Source: Muricoccus nepalensis
GTDB taxonomy: Bacteria; Pseudomonadota; Alphaproteobacteria; Acetobacterales; Acetobacteraceae
Reading direction: 5' to 3'
Length of the DNA stretch: 64,000 nt
Assembly: GCF_006438825.1 (NCBI RefSeq)
Contig: NZ_RCZP01000009.1
Span: forward strand, 62,001 to 126,000
The notes below the pieces were generated by a model. The model ran no database searches. It worked only from the letters and a program-made list of their open reading frames with translations, and had not been told where the DNA came from. Below are positions 1 to 8,746 of the stretch, in pieces. Each line of letters opens with the position of its first letter. Positions within the stretch are counted from its first letter, which is position 1. A program made the position numbers and the translations under genes.

Positions 1-840
1 GACGGCGGCCTGCCCGGCGCGGGAGGCGCAGATCTGCACGCAGTCCATCACCTTGCTGAGCTCGGCCAGGAAGGGGGCCGGCGCGGCCACGGCGCCGAGC
101 CGGTGGCCGGGGACCGCGAAGGACTTCGAGAAGCTGTAGAGCTGCACGAGGTTGTCCGGCCAGGCGCCGCCCTCGGGCAGGTCGTGCAGGCGGTCCTGCC
201 CGGGGGGTAGGAAGTCGCGGTAGGTCTCGTCCAGCACGAGCCAGATCCCGCGCTGCCGGCAGAGGTCGTGGAAGCGCCGGATGACCTCCGCCGGGTAGAC
301 CGCCCCGGTCGGGTTGTTCGGCGTCACCAGCACGATCGCGCGGACCCGCTCGTCGATCAGCGCCTCCGCGTCCTCCGGGTCGGGCACGAAGCCGGACTGG
401 GAGCGGCAGGGAAGGGGGCGCGCCTCGATCCCCAGCATGTCGAGCGTCATGCTGTGGTTGAAGTACCAGGGCGTGGGCAGCAGCACCGCGTCCCCGCGCT
501 GCGCCAGCGCCGCCATGACCACGAAATAGGCCTGGTTGCACCCCGCGGTGATGGCCACGTCCTTCGCCGAGAGGTCGCCGCCGTAGATCGCGCCGAGATG
601 GGCGGCGTAGGCCTCGCGCAGCGCGTCGTCGCCGGCGATGGGGCCGTAGCGGGCGGCGTCGGGGCTCCCCGCGGCCTCGGCGAGCCGCGCGAGCATCGCG
701 GGCGGCGGCGGGTAGGCCGGGACCGCCTGGCAGAGGTTCAGCAAGGGGCCGCGCGATCCGTCATAGCGGGCGCCGCAGGCCTGGATCTCCGGGATGGGCG
801 GGGTTCCGGTGTCGAGGACGAGGGGGTTTAGCGGCGGCAT
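1..840 (-). CDS. Class I/II PLP-dependent aminotransferase (partial, C-terminus off the left edge)
   Basis: Reading leftward from the ATG at 840 the frame stays open to base 1, giving 280 residues of a fold-type I aminotransferase. Visible landmarks are the cofactor/substrate region VTPNNPTGAVY, the LVLDETYRDF strand carrying the PLP-pyridine Asp, and SFSKSFAVPGHRLG with the Schiff-base lysine. These place it near the aspartate/histidinol-phosphate aminotransferase group. The substrate cannot be told from sequence alone. About 100 C-terminal residues are missing, so this is a window-edge truncation, not a broken gene. The next gene on the same strand (905-1444) ends 64 bases upstream of this start, so the two may be co-transcribed. 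Confidence 0.9.
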   Translation of the reverse strand, partial: MPPLNPLVLDTGTPPIPEIQACGARYDGSRGPLLNLCQAVPAYPPPPAMLARLAEAAGSPDAARYGPIAGDDALREAYAAHLGAIYGGDLSAKDVAITAGCNQAYFVVMAALAQRGDAVLLPTPWYFNHSMTLDMLGIEARPLPCRSQSGFVPDPEDAEALIDERVRAIVLVTPNNPTGAVYPAEVIRRFHDLCRQRGIWLVLDETYRDFLPPGQDRLHDLPEGGAWPDNLVQLYSFSKSFAVPGHRLGAVAAPAPFLAELSKVMDCVQICASRAGQAAV

Positions 841-904
841 CGGGTACCCTGCTGAAAGAACGGACAACGCACGAGGCGCGATGTGGTGCACCCGGGGCGC
901 CGCA

Positions 905-1444
905 CTACCCGGCGGCCTCGCGGATGCGGCGGAGGTGCAGCTCCCCCTTCGCCCCCCAGCCGCGCGCGTCCGGGGGCACCTCCGGGCGGAACGCCTCGTA
1001 GAGGCGGAAGCCCTCGCGGTTCAGCCTTTCGGGGTCCAGCGAGGCGGCGAGCGCCTCCAGGGCCTCGCGCGCCTCGCCGAGGCGCGGCCCGAAGGCCTTG
1101 GCGACATAGGCCCGGGCGGGGGCGGCCGGGGTCGGCGCCTCCCCGCCGGAGGCGGCGAGGAGCGTGCCCGCCGCGTCCCGCACCACCGGCACGTCCCGGC
1201 CGAGGAGCCGCACCGTCTCGTGGCGGGGCGCCAGGGGCGCGCGGGCCTCCTCGGGGTGCGATTCCGTGATGCCCAGGCGGCGGGCCTTCGCCCGCGCGGC
1301 GGTGCCGGCGACGTGGCTGGCCAGGCTCAGCGCGGTGTCGGGGGGATGCCCTAGGCGCTCCGCCACCACGGCCGCCCAGAGGGTGAGGACGGGGGCGCGG
1401 TTCACGCGCAGCGGGGTGTCCGGTCCGGCTTCGGGTCTGGGCAT
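905..1444 (-). CDS. Conserved hypothetical protein, 179 aa
   Basis: I do not recognise a defined function. The start was set at the ATG of MPRPEAG because similarity to hypothetical proteins I remember from alphaproteobacteria begins there, with the motif VNRAPVLTLWAAVVAERLG. The long in-frame extension upstream overlaps the histidine kinase and is not coding. The protein is soluble, has no signal peptide or membrane segment, and is rich in Ala/Arg/Glu with a helical C-terminal half ending GELHLRRIREAAG. It lies divergent to the histidine kinase with a 102-base gap. Function unknown; existence fairly sure from codon pattern and family memory. Confidence 0.75.
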   Translation of the reverse strand: MPRPEAGPDTPLRVNRAPVLTLWAAVVAERLGHPPDTALSLASHVAGTAARAKARRLGITESHPEEARAPLAPRHETVRLLGRDVPVVRDAAGTLLAASGGEAPTPAAPARAYVAKAFGPRLGEAREALEALAASLDPERLNREGFRLYEAFRPEVPPDARGWGAKGELHLRRIREAAG

Positions 1445-1546
1445 GAGGGGTCCTCGTCTGGCGCGTCGCGGGGGAAACGGCACGGCCCGCCCGGGGTAAA
1501 AGAACCCAGGAGTTACAAGACCGGCATCCCATCGTAAGTAACGCCC

Positions 1547-4006
1547 ATGCCAGGGCGTGCCGTGAACGAGACCTCGGCCATCCAGGCCCTTCCTCCTCCC
1601 GCGGCGGCCCGCCGGGGGCGTTCTTGGCCGCGGGCCGGCCTGCTCCTGAGCCTCGGCGCCGCCGTCCTGGCGCCGCCGCTGCTGGCGGCCCTCTCGGCCT
1701 GGGGCGCCTGGGACGCGACCTCGCGCGGGGCGGAGGCGGAGGTGGCGCGGACCGCCGACGCCGCGGCCGAGTACGCCAGGCGCCTGCTCGAGGGCCAGTT
1801 CCTCCGGCTGCAGCGGGCGAACGACGTGCTGGCCGGCCTGTCCGACGCCGAGATCCGGGCGCAGGAGGCCGACTGGCACGTCGCGCTGGACCGGGTCGTC
1901 AGCGGCAGCGCGACCCCGGAGGGGGACGTCTTCTACATCACCGTCTACGACCGCGACGCGCGCGCGCTGGTGGCGAGCAACATCCTGCCGGTGGCGGCCG
2001 GGCGCTCCATGATGGAGCGCGAGTTCAACCGCGCGCTGCGGCCGAACGACGCGCCCCCCTTCCACATCAGCCCTGTCTATGTCGGGCGGGAGACGGGGCG
2101 CCCCTACTTCGCCCTCAGCGCGCGGCGCGAGCGCACGGGCAACGGCCTGCCGCCCGGCACCTACGACGGCGTGGTCAACGCCTCCTTCTACCACGAGCAG
2201 GTGAACCGCTCCCTGCAGGCCCTCGCCGCCTCGCCGGAGAACGTGGTCTCGCTCGTGCGCACGGACGGCGCGCTGCTCGCGCGCTCCTCCGGCCTCGGCA
2301 ACCGGCCCGAGGCGGAGGCGCGCATCGGGCCGGGCGCCATGCTGGAGACGATGCGGCGGGGCGAGGAGCGCTCCGTCTCGCGCGAGGTCTCGAGCATCGA
2401 CGGGGTGGAGCGCGTGGTCGCCTACCGCCGCGTCGGCGGGCCCTGGCCGGTCTATGTCTCGGCCGCGCGGGCGCGCTCGCTCGTCTCGGCGGCCTGGCGG
2501 CAGGAGGTGCTGCCGCAGGCCATCCTCGCGCTCGCCTCCTCGGCGCTGCTGCTCGCCCTGGCCCGGGCCGTGCTCGGGCGGCAGCGGGAGCTGGAGGGGT
2601 CGAACGAGGCGCTGGAGAGCCGCGTCGCCGACCGCACCCGCGCCCTGGCCGAGAGCTCGCGCCTGATGCAGCTCGCCCAGCAGGCCGCGCGGGTCGCCTC
2701 CTGGTCCTGGGAGCCCGGGACGGGGCGGGCGAGCTGGTCACCGGAGATGTACGACCTGCTCGGCCTGGACGCCGAGCGCGAGGCCGGGCTTGCGAGCGCC
2801 GAGACCTTCTTCGCGGCGCTGCACCCGGACGACCGCCCCCGCCTGCACGACGCGATCGAGGGGGCGCTCCGGGACGGCACGATGACGCTCGAGATGCGGG
2901 TGTTCCGGCGCGGGCCGGAGGGGCAGGAGGAGCGCTGGCTCCTCTGCCGCGCCCGGCTCTACCCCGCGAGCGAGGAGGCCCCGGCGACGCTCGTCGGCAT
3001 CCACGTCGACATCACCGACCGGCGCCGGATCGGGGAGCGCTTCGAGGCGGCCGTGGGCGCCATCGACGGCTTCGTCTACGAGCGGGAGCTGAACACCGGC
3101 CGGGCGACGCGCACGGCCGGCGTCCTGGCGCTGCTCGGGAAGGACCTCCCGGAGGCCGCCGCGGCCTGGCTCGACCGGATCCACCCCGAGGACCGCGCCA
3201 TCTTCGACGCCCGGGTCACGGCCGCCATCGCCGACCCCGCGCAGGACCGCTACTCCGCCGAGTACCGGGTGCGGCGGGCCGACGGGAGCTGGGCCTGGGT
3301 CTGGGACCGCGGGCGGGTGTTCCGCGACCCCGCCACCGGGCGCGCGGTCCGGGCGCTCGGCGGGCTGCTGGACGTCACCGCGCGGCGCCTCGCGGAGGAG
3401 CGGCAGGCGCTGCTCATGCGGGAGGTCGACCACCGCGGGAAGAACGCCCTCGCGGTGGTGAAGGCGGCGCTGCGCCTGACACCCGGGAACGACCCCGTCT
3501 ACCGCGTCGCGATCGAGGGCCGGGTGGACGCGCTGGCCCGGGCGCAATCCCTCCTCGCGGAGACGAACTGGGCGGGCACGGGGCTGCGGGCCGTGCTGGA
3601 ATCGACCCTCGCCCCCTTCCTCGACCCCGGCACCGCGCCGCGCGCGCTGCTCGAGGGGCCGGAGGTCGTCATCCCCGGGGCGGCCGTGCAGGCGCTCACC
3701 ATGGCCCTGCACGAGCTGGCGACGAACGCGACCAAGTACGGCGCCCTCTCCGCCCGGACGGGGGTGCTGCGGGTCTCCTGGAGGCGGGAGGGCGGCGGGC
3801 TGCACCTCCGCTGGGCCGAGACCGGCGGCCCGGCGGTCGGCACCCCCGCGCGCAAGGGCTTCGGATCCCGCGTGGTGGACGGCACGCTGGGCCACCAGCT
3901 CGGCGGCACCGTGCGCTGGGACTGGGCGGCGGAGGGGCTGATCGTCGAAATCCGCCTTCCCTCCGTGCGCCCTGCCGCCGATGCGGCGCCGGCGCCGGCA
4001 TCGTGA
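1547..4006 (+). CDS. Membrane-bound HWE-family sensor histidine kinase with extracellular sensor and two PAS domains
   Basis: 819 aa. There is an N-terminal membrane segment (about 24-48), a periplasmic Cache-like sensor (about 55-320) and a second membrane segment (about 322-343). A short coiled region and two PAS/PAC domains follow (about 370-490 and 495-615). The kinase core has the phospho-acceptor in EVDHRGKN (His629), the N-box HELATNATKYG (from His722) and the WAETGG motif that defines the HWE class. It should autophosphorylate in response to a periplasmic ligand and pass phosphate to a response regulator, but none is encoded nearby, so it is an orphan kinase. A GTG six codons downstream (VNET) is an alternative start. 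Convergent with the HlyD gene, 31 bases away. Confidence 0.92.
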   Translation: MPGRAVNETSAIQALPPPAAARRGRSWPRAGLLLSLGAAVLAPPLLAALSAWGAWDATSRGAEAEVARTADAAAEYARRLLEGQFLRLQRANDVLAGLSDAEIRAQEADWHVALDRVVSGSATPEGDVFYITVYDRDARALVASNILPVAAGRSMMEREFNRALRPNDAPPFHISPVYVGRETGRPYFALSARRERTGNGLPPGTYDGVVNASFYHEQVNRSLQALAASPENVVSLVRTDGALLARSSGLGNRPEAEARIGPGAMLETMRRGEERSVSREVSSIDGVERVVAYRRVGGPWPVYVSAARARSLVSAAWRQEVLPQAILALASSALLLALARAVLGRQRELEGSNEALESRVADRTRALAESSRLMQLAQQAARVASWSWEPGTGRASWSPEMYDLLGLDAEREAGLASAETFFAALHPDDRPRLHDAIEGALRDGTMTLEMRVFRRGPEGQEERWLLCRARLYPASEEAPATLVGIHVDITDRRRIGERFEAAVGAIDGFVYERELNTGRATRTAGVLALLGKDLPEAAAAWLDRIHPEDRAIFDARVTAAIADPAQDRYSAEYRVRRADGSWAWVWDRGRVFRDPATGRAVRALGGLLDVTARRLAEERQALLMREVDHRGKNALAVVKAALRLTPGNDPVYRVAIEGRVDALARAQSLLAETNWAGTGLRAVLESTLAPFLDPGTAPRALLEGPEVVIPGAAVQALTMALHELATNATKYGALSARTGVLRVSWRREGGGLHLRWAETGGPAVGTPARKGFGSRVVDGTLGHQLGGTVRWDWAAEGLIVEIRLPSVRPAADAAPAPAS

Positions 4007-4037
4007 CGCCCCGCCCGCGCGGCCGGGCGCGGCCTGC

Positions 4038-5501
4038 CTAGGGCTCGCGCAGGCTCTCCCGCATGCCGCGCGTGATGGGGTAGAGAAGGTAGGAGATCAC
4101 GCTCCGCGTCCCGACCTTGATCTCCGCGGCGAGCGTCATGCCGGGGATCAGGCGCGTTCCCTCCGGCATGGACTGCAGGGTGGTGGTGCCGAGCTCCACC
4201 ACGCCGCGGTGATAGGCCGTCGAGCCGGCGTTGCCGCCGCTCGCGGGCATGGAATCCGCCACGATCGCGCGAAGCCGCCCGGTCAGCAGCCCGTGGCGCT
4301 GGTAGGGGAAGGCGTCGACCTTCACCTGCACCTCGTCGCCCGGCTTGGCGTAGCCGACGTCGCCGGAGCCGATCGCGATCTCCGCGACCATGGCGGCGCC
4401 GCTCGAGATCATGGTGACGAGCGGCTCCGCCGCGTTCAGGACCGAACCGACCGAGCGCTTGGCCACCTCCAGCACGACGCCGTCCTCCGGCGCGACGAGC
4501 TCCACCAGCCGGTTGACCATGTTCGCCTTCGTGAGGCTCTCGTCGATGGCGAGCGCCTCCGCCCTCGTCCGGACGAGCGTCTCCGTCAGCTCGCGCCGCC
4601 AGGAATCGATGAAGGCCTGCCGCTCCGCCTGCAGGCTGAGGATGGCCTGCTGCGCGCTGTTGATCTGCGCGATCGCGGCCTGCAGCTCCCGCTCGTTGCG
4701 CACCCGGGCGGCCTGGGCCTCGACATAGCTCAGCCGCGATCCGCTCTGGGCGCGGAACAGGGTGTTGCGCATCGCCTCCACCTCCCGCGCCAGGGCGACC
4801 TGCTGGGTCAGGAGCTCCCGGTTCTGCTGGGCGGTCGCCACCTCCACCTCGTGGCTGCGGAGCCGCTGGTCGATGTCGGCCAGGCGCGAGGTGAACTGCG
4901 CCTGGCGCTGGCGGTAGAGCGCCCGCTGGAGCATCAGCTCGGGCGGGCCCGCCTCGGGGTCGAAGGCGGTCCCGTCCAGCTCCGCCTCCAGCCGTGCCTG
5001 CTGCGCGCGGACGGCGCTCTGCTGGGCCAGCAGCACGGCGCGGTCCGCCTGCGCGAAGGTCGGATCCAGCGACGCCAGCACGTCGCCCCGGCGCACCACG
5101 TCGCCGGGCTTCACCCGGATCTGGCGGATGACCGAGAGCTGCATCGGCTGCAGCACGATGGTGGGCGAATCCATCGACAGCCGGCCGGTGCCCGCGACGA
5201 TGATGTCGACGTGCAGCACGCTGGCCAGGGCGATGAGCGCCAGGAACAGCGCTACCGCGAAGCGGTGCGTGTTGCACAGCAGGGACGGGGTCGCCTGGCC
5301 GAGGAAATCCTCGAGGTCCGGCTGCGGCGGCGCGAAGCCCTCCTTCAGCCACTGCTTCTCCGTCGCCGCTTCGGTGGACCAGCGGCGCGGCCGGCGCGGC
5401 GTGACGGCAACGAGCAGCCGCGAGGCCAGCGAGGGACCTTGGGGGGCCGCGGGCCGGTCGGGCGCGGGCGGCGTCGGGGCGTGGTCGATCGTCGTGCTCA
5501 C
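4038..5501 (-). CDS. HlyD-family type I secretion periplasmic adaptor
   Basis: 487 aa membrane fusion protein linking an inner-membrane ABC exporter to an outer-membrane channel. One N-terminal membrane anchor (about residues 82-103) is followed by a lipoyl half-motif, a long coiled-coil rich in Gln/Glu/Arg (about 160-330) and the C-terminal beta-barrel half. The GTG start at 5501 is chosen because it overlaps the stop of the upstream ABC gene as GTGA; the ATG at 5528 would overlap by 31 bases. Together with the ABC exporter it forms a type I secretion inner-membrane complex. No RTX-type substrate lies in the window. Confidence 0.9.
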   Translation of the reverse strand: MSTTIDHAPTPPAPDRPAAPQGPSLASRLLVAVTPRRPRRWSTEAATEKQWLKEGFAPPQPDLEDFLGQATPSLLCNTHRFAVALFLALIALASVLHVDIIVAGTGRLSMDSPTIVLQPMQLSVIRQIRVKPGDVVRRGDVLASLDPTFAQADRAVLLAQQSAVRAQQARLEAELDGTAFDPEAGPPELMLQRALYRQRQAQFTSRLADIDQRLRSHEVEVATAQQNRELLTQQVALAREVEAMRNTLFRAQSGSRLSYVEAQAARVRNERELQAAIAQINSAQQAILSLQAERQAFIDSWRRELTETLVRTRAEALAIDESLTKANMVNRLVELVAPEDGVVLEVAKRSVGSVLNAAEPLVTMISSGAAMVAEIAIGSGDVGYAKPGDEVQVKVDAFPYQRHGLLTGRLRAIVADSMPASGGNAGSTAYHRGVVELGTTTLQSMPEGTRLIPGMTLAAEIKVGTRSVISYLLYPITRGMRESLREP

Positions 5502-7663
5502 GCGAAGTGTTTCGTCTGCTGCCGCCACAGGTTCTGGTAGGCGGCGCAGCGCTGCAGGAGGACGCGATGCGGCGCGAAGTCCAGCACGCGGCCGTGCTCC
5601 AGGACGAGGATCGCGTCGGCGCCGGCGAGCGAGGTCAGCCGGTGGGAGACGATGATCAGCGTCCGGCCGCGGGCGATCTCCGCCAGGTTGTCCTGGATGA
5701 CCGCCTCGCTCTCGGGATCAAGCGCGCTGGTGGCCTCGTCGAAGATGAGGAGGTTGGGGCGCGTCAGCAGGGCGCGGGCGATGGCGAGGCGCTGGCGCTG
5801 GCCGCCCGAGAAGTTCGCCCCGTTCTCTTCGATGAGGGTGTCGTAGGAGTGCGGCAGCCGGTTGATGAACTCGTCGGCCCCCGCGATCCGCGCGGCTTCC
5901 ATGATCTCCTCGAGCGTGGCGTCCGGCCGCACGACGGAGAGGTTCTCCCGGAGCGTCCCGCGGAAGAGGAAGTTCTCCTGCAGCACCACGCCGATGCTGC
6001 GCCGGAGATGGACGAGGTCGATGTGGCGGATGTCAACGCCGTCGAGGCGGATCACGCCGCCCTGCGCGGTCTGGATGCCCTGGATCAGCCGGGTGACGGT
6101 GGTCTTGCCCGAGCCGGAACGGCCGACGACCCCGATCACCTGGCCCGGCGCCACGGCGAAGGAGACGCGGTCGAGCGCCGGCGGGGCACCGGGGCGGTAG
6201 GCGAAGGTGACCTCCTCGAAGCTCATCCGGCCGGTGATCGCGGGCTGCAGGCCCTGCTGCCCCGGCTCCCGCTCGGCGGGGTGGGACATCACGGTGCCCA
6301 GCATCCGCACGGCCAGCATCGTTTCCTGGTACTCGTTCAGGAGGCCGACGATCTGCACCAGGGGCCCGGTGACGCGCCCCGACACCATGTTGAAGGCGAC
6401 CAGCGCGCCGATGCTGAGGGCGTTGTCGAACACCTCCATGGCGCCGAGCGAGAGGACGCTGATCTGCATCAGCTTCTCCAGCCCCTGCATCATCACCCCC
6501 GCGAAGGCCGAGAGCCGGCCGACCTTCGCCCGGCGCTCCATGCCGGTCGTGATCTTCTCGTTCCACATCGTCTGCCGCGCGGGCTCGAGCGCGAGGGACT
6601 TCACCGTGCGCATGCCGTGGATCGTCTCGACTAGGTGCCCCTGCCGGGCGCCCTCCGCCTGGTACAGGCTCTCGAGGTTGCGCCGGAAGGTGGGCACCAT
6701 GACGCCGATGAGCAGCGCCATGACGACGGAGAAGCCGAGCACGAGCGCGGTGAGCTTGACACTGTAGAGGAACATCACCGTCAGCATCAGCGGCAGCGAG
6801 ATCGCGTCCAGAAGCGTCTGCAACAGCCGGCCGGTGAGGAACTGGCGGATCGTGTCCGTCTGCTGCAGGTTCCGCGCCAGCACGCCGGCGGTGTTGGCTT
6901 CGAAGAAATGGAGCGGCAAGGTCAGCAGGTGCTGGAAGGTGCGCGAGGCGAGCTTCGCGTCGATCTTGCTCGTCACGACGGTCATCAGGTACTGGCGCAC
7001 GTAGTTGAACAGCCCGTCGAAGACGGTCAGCGTGCAGAACAGGACGATCAGCGCGAGCAGCGTCTGGTAGCTCTGGTGGGCGATCACCTTGTCGATCAGG
7101 ATCTGGAACATCAGCGGCGTCGCGAAGGCGATCAGCGCCGACATGATGGCGGCAAGGACCACGTCCCGGAGAAGGCTGCGGTAGCGCCAGATGTCCGGCA
7201 CGAACCAGCGCAGGCCGAAGGAGGCCTCGGACCGCGCCGGGCGGTCGGCCTTGCAGACCACCAGCACGCCGCTCCAGTCCCGCAGGAACTCCTCCCGCTG
7301 GACGGTCTGCACGCCCTGGCGCTCGACAAGCGGGTTGAGCACGTAGAGGGCCGGCCCGGCCTCCGTGTCGGTCGCCTTCACCACGATGACCCAGCGCCCG
7401 TCCTTCATCATGCCCATGACGGGGAAGGTGTGGCTGAGGGCCGTCAGGTGGCGCCACTTGCTGCGCCGCAGGACGCGGCCGCGCAGCCCCACCTTGCGCA
7501 GCATGCGGAGGATCGAGCCGAGCACGTCCGCCTCCGCCACCACGGCGAAATGCGCGGGCTGGAGCTGCACGCCGTGGTACATGGCGACCATGAACAGGCA
7601 GCGCAGCGCCGTGTGGAACGGCGACATGATCGTCGCCGCCACGGGAAGACCGTCATTCGGCAA
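5498..7663 (-). CDS. HlyB-like type I secretion ABC transporter with degenerate C39 peptidase domain
   Basis: 721 aa. Order: C39-like domain (about 10-140), six-helix exporter membrane domain (about 160-440), and ATPase (about 480-715) with Walker A GRSGSGKTT, signature NFSGGQRQR and Walker B LLIFDEATSALD followed by the switch His in SHR. The N-terminal domain lacks the catalytic Cys-Gly expected of a C39 protease (the position reads ALRCLFMVAMYHG), as in HlyB-type CLDs. It should therefore bind a substrate with an uncleaved C-terminal signal instead of processing a leader. The start is a TTG preceded by GGAGG with a 6-base spacer; an ATG 12 codons in is the alternative. Translationally coupled to the HlyD gene. 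Confidence 0.92.
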   Translation of the reverse strand: MPNDGLPVAATIMSPFHTALRCLFMVAMYHGVQLQPAHFAVVAEADVLGSILRMLRKVGLRGRVLRRSKWRHLTALSHTFPVMGMMKDGRWVIVVKATDTEAGPALYVLNPLVERQGVQTVQREEFLRDWSGVLVVCKADRPARSEASFGLRWFVPDIWRYRSLLRDVVLAAIMSALIAFATPLMFQILIDKVIAHQSYQTLLALIVLFCTLTVFDGLFNYVRQYLMTVVTSKIDAKLASRTFQHLLTLPLHFFEANTAGVLARNLQQTDTIRQFLTGRLLQTLLDAISLPLMLTVMFLYSVKLTALVLGFSVVMALLIGVMVPTFRRNLESLYQAEGARQGHLVETIHGMRTVKSLALEPARQTMWNEKITTGMERRAKVGRLSAFAGVMMQGLEKLMQISVLSLGAMEVFDNALSIGALVAFNMVSGRVTGPLVQIVGLLNEYQETMLAVRMLGTVMSHPAEREPGQQGLQPAITGRMSFEEVTFAYRPGAPPALDRVSFAVAPGQVIGVVGRSGSGKTTVTRLIQGIQTAQGGVIRLDGVDIRHIDLVHLRRSIGVVLQENFLFRGTLRENLSVVRPDATLEEIMEAARIAGADEFINRLPHSYDTLIEENGANFSGGQRQRLAIARALLTRPNLLIFDEATSALDPESEAVIQDNLAEIARGRTLIIVSHRLTSLAGADAILVLEHGRVLDFAPHRVLLQRCAAYQNLWRQQTKHFA

Positions 7664-7705
7664 TTTCGGCCTCCGTGCCGGGGGACGAGGGGGCGCGGGC
7701 GGAGC

Positions 7706-8596
7706 TTAGGCGGCCAGCGCCTCCGGCACGGGCGCCGCGCCCAGCGCCCGCAGGCTGCCGAGGTAGCCGGGCGCGCGCGCGCCGCCGGTGCGGCGGTCGT
7801 GCTCGGTCAGCAGGTGCAGCACGAGGTCGAGCGAGCCGTAGCAGTCGTGCAGGATGGTCGCCGCGGCCAGGAGCTGGCGGTCGGAGAAGAGCTCGGGCCG
7901 GGTGAAGTCGCGCACGAAGATCGCGTCCGCCCAGACGAGCTGGCTCATGCCCTCGTAGATGTTGTTGTTGACGAGCATGGGCGCGATGACGCGGCTGACG
8001 GTCGGGAAGAAGCGGTGCAGCACGAAGCCGCGCGCCCGCAGGTGCTGCTCCACGTCGGCGTAGAGGGGCTGGTCGGCGTAGAGGGGCAGGAACTCCACCT
8101 CGGTCTGGATCACCAGCAGGTCGCGCAGGAGGGATTCGGCGTGGCGCATGGCCATGAGCTCGCCGCCCTGGATGTCGATCTTCAGCATGTCCGCGCCCCG
8201 CGCCTCCGGGATGTCGTCGAGGCGCATGGTGGCGACGGGGATCTCCTCGACCACCCGCCCCCAGTCGGGGAAGCCGTGGAAGAGGCCCAGCACGGCCGGA
8301 TTCGGGCGGAGGAGCGAGGTCATGCCCGGGGCGGCGCAGACATGCAGCGTGTGCTGGCCGCCATCGCCGATCGCGTGCGGCAGGTAGGTCTCCCGCGGGC
8401 CCTTCATCGCCTGCAGCCGGTCGAGCGCCGCCGGATTTGGCTCGAAGCCGAGCACCGTCGCGTTGCCGGAGGCCAGGAGCGGCGCGTAGGGGGGCGTTCC
8501 GTCGATCGGGTTGGCGCCGACATCCACGATGTGCAGGGGCACCGAGGTCCCGGTGAGGGCGCCGAAGCTGGAACGGGCCGGGTTTTCTGGCAGCAC
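7706..8596 (-). CDS. FkbM-family SAM-dependent methyltransferase
   Basis: 296 aa. The SAM-binding motif IVDVGAN near the N-terminus and the FkbM signature MLKIDIQGGE identify the family, which O-methylates sugars and other small substrates. No signal peptide. The GTG start at 8596 is preceded by AAAAGGAG with a 7-base spacer; reading further upstream runs into the divergent outer-membrane gene. It precedes the type I exporter genes on the same strand with 42 bases between, so they may form one transcription unit. That would fit modification of an exported glycoconjugate or glycoprotein, which is inference. Substrate unknown. Confidence 0.85.
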   Translation of the reverse strand: MLPENPARSSFGALTGTSVPLHIVDVGANPIDGTPPYAPLLASGNATVLGFEPNPAALDRLQAMKGPRETYLPHAIGDGGQHTLHVCAAPGMTSLLRPNPAVLGLFHGFPDWGRVVEEIPVATMRLDDIPEARGADMLKIDIQGGELMAMRHAESLLRDLLVIQTEVEFLPLYADQPLYADVEQHLRARGFVLHRFFPTVSRVIAPMLVNNNIYEGMSQLVWADAIFVRDFTRPELFSDRQLLAAATILHDCYGSLDLVLHLLTEHDRRTGGARAPGYLGSLRALGAAPVPEALAA

Positions 8597-8746
8597 GGGG
8601 TCGACTCCTTTTGAGTGCGCCGCGAAGGCTACCGCCGGATGCTTCAGAGAAGGTGAAGATCGGGCGGGCGGCGCCGGCCCGCCGCGGTTAACCGATCCTT
8701 CGGCCCGGCCTGGCAATCTGGCGCCGTGTTCGAGGGCGACAAAAAC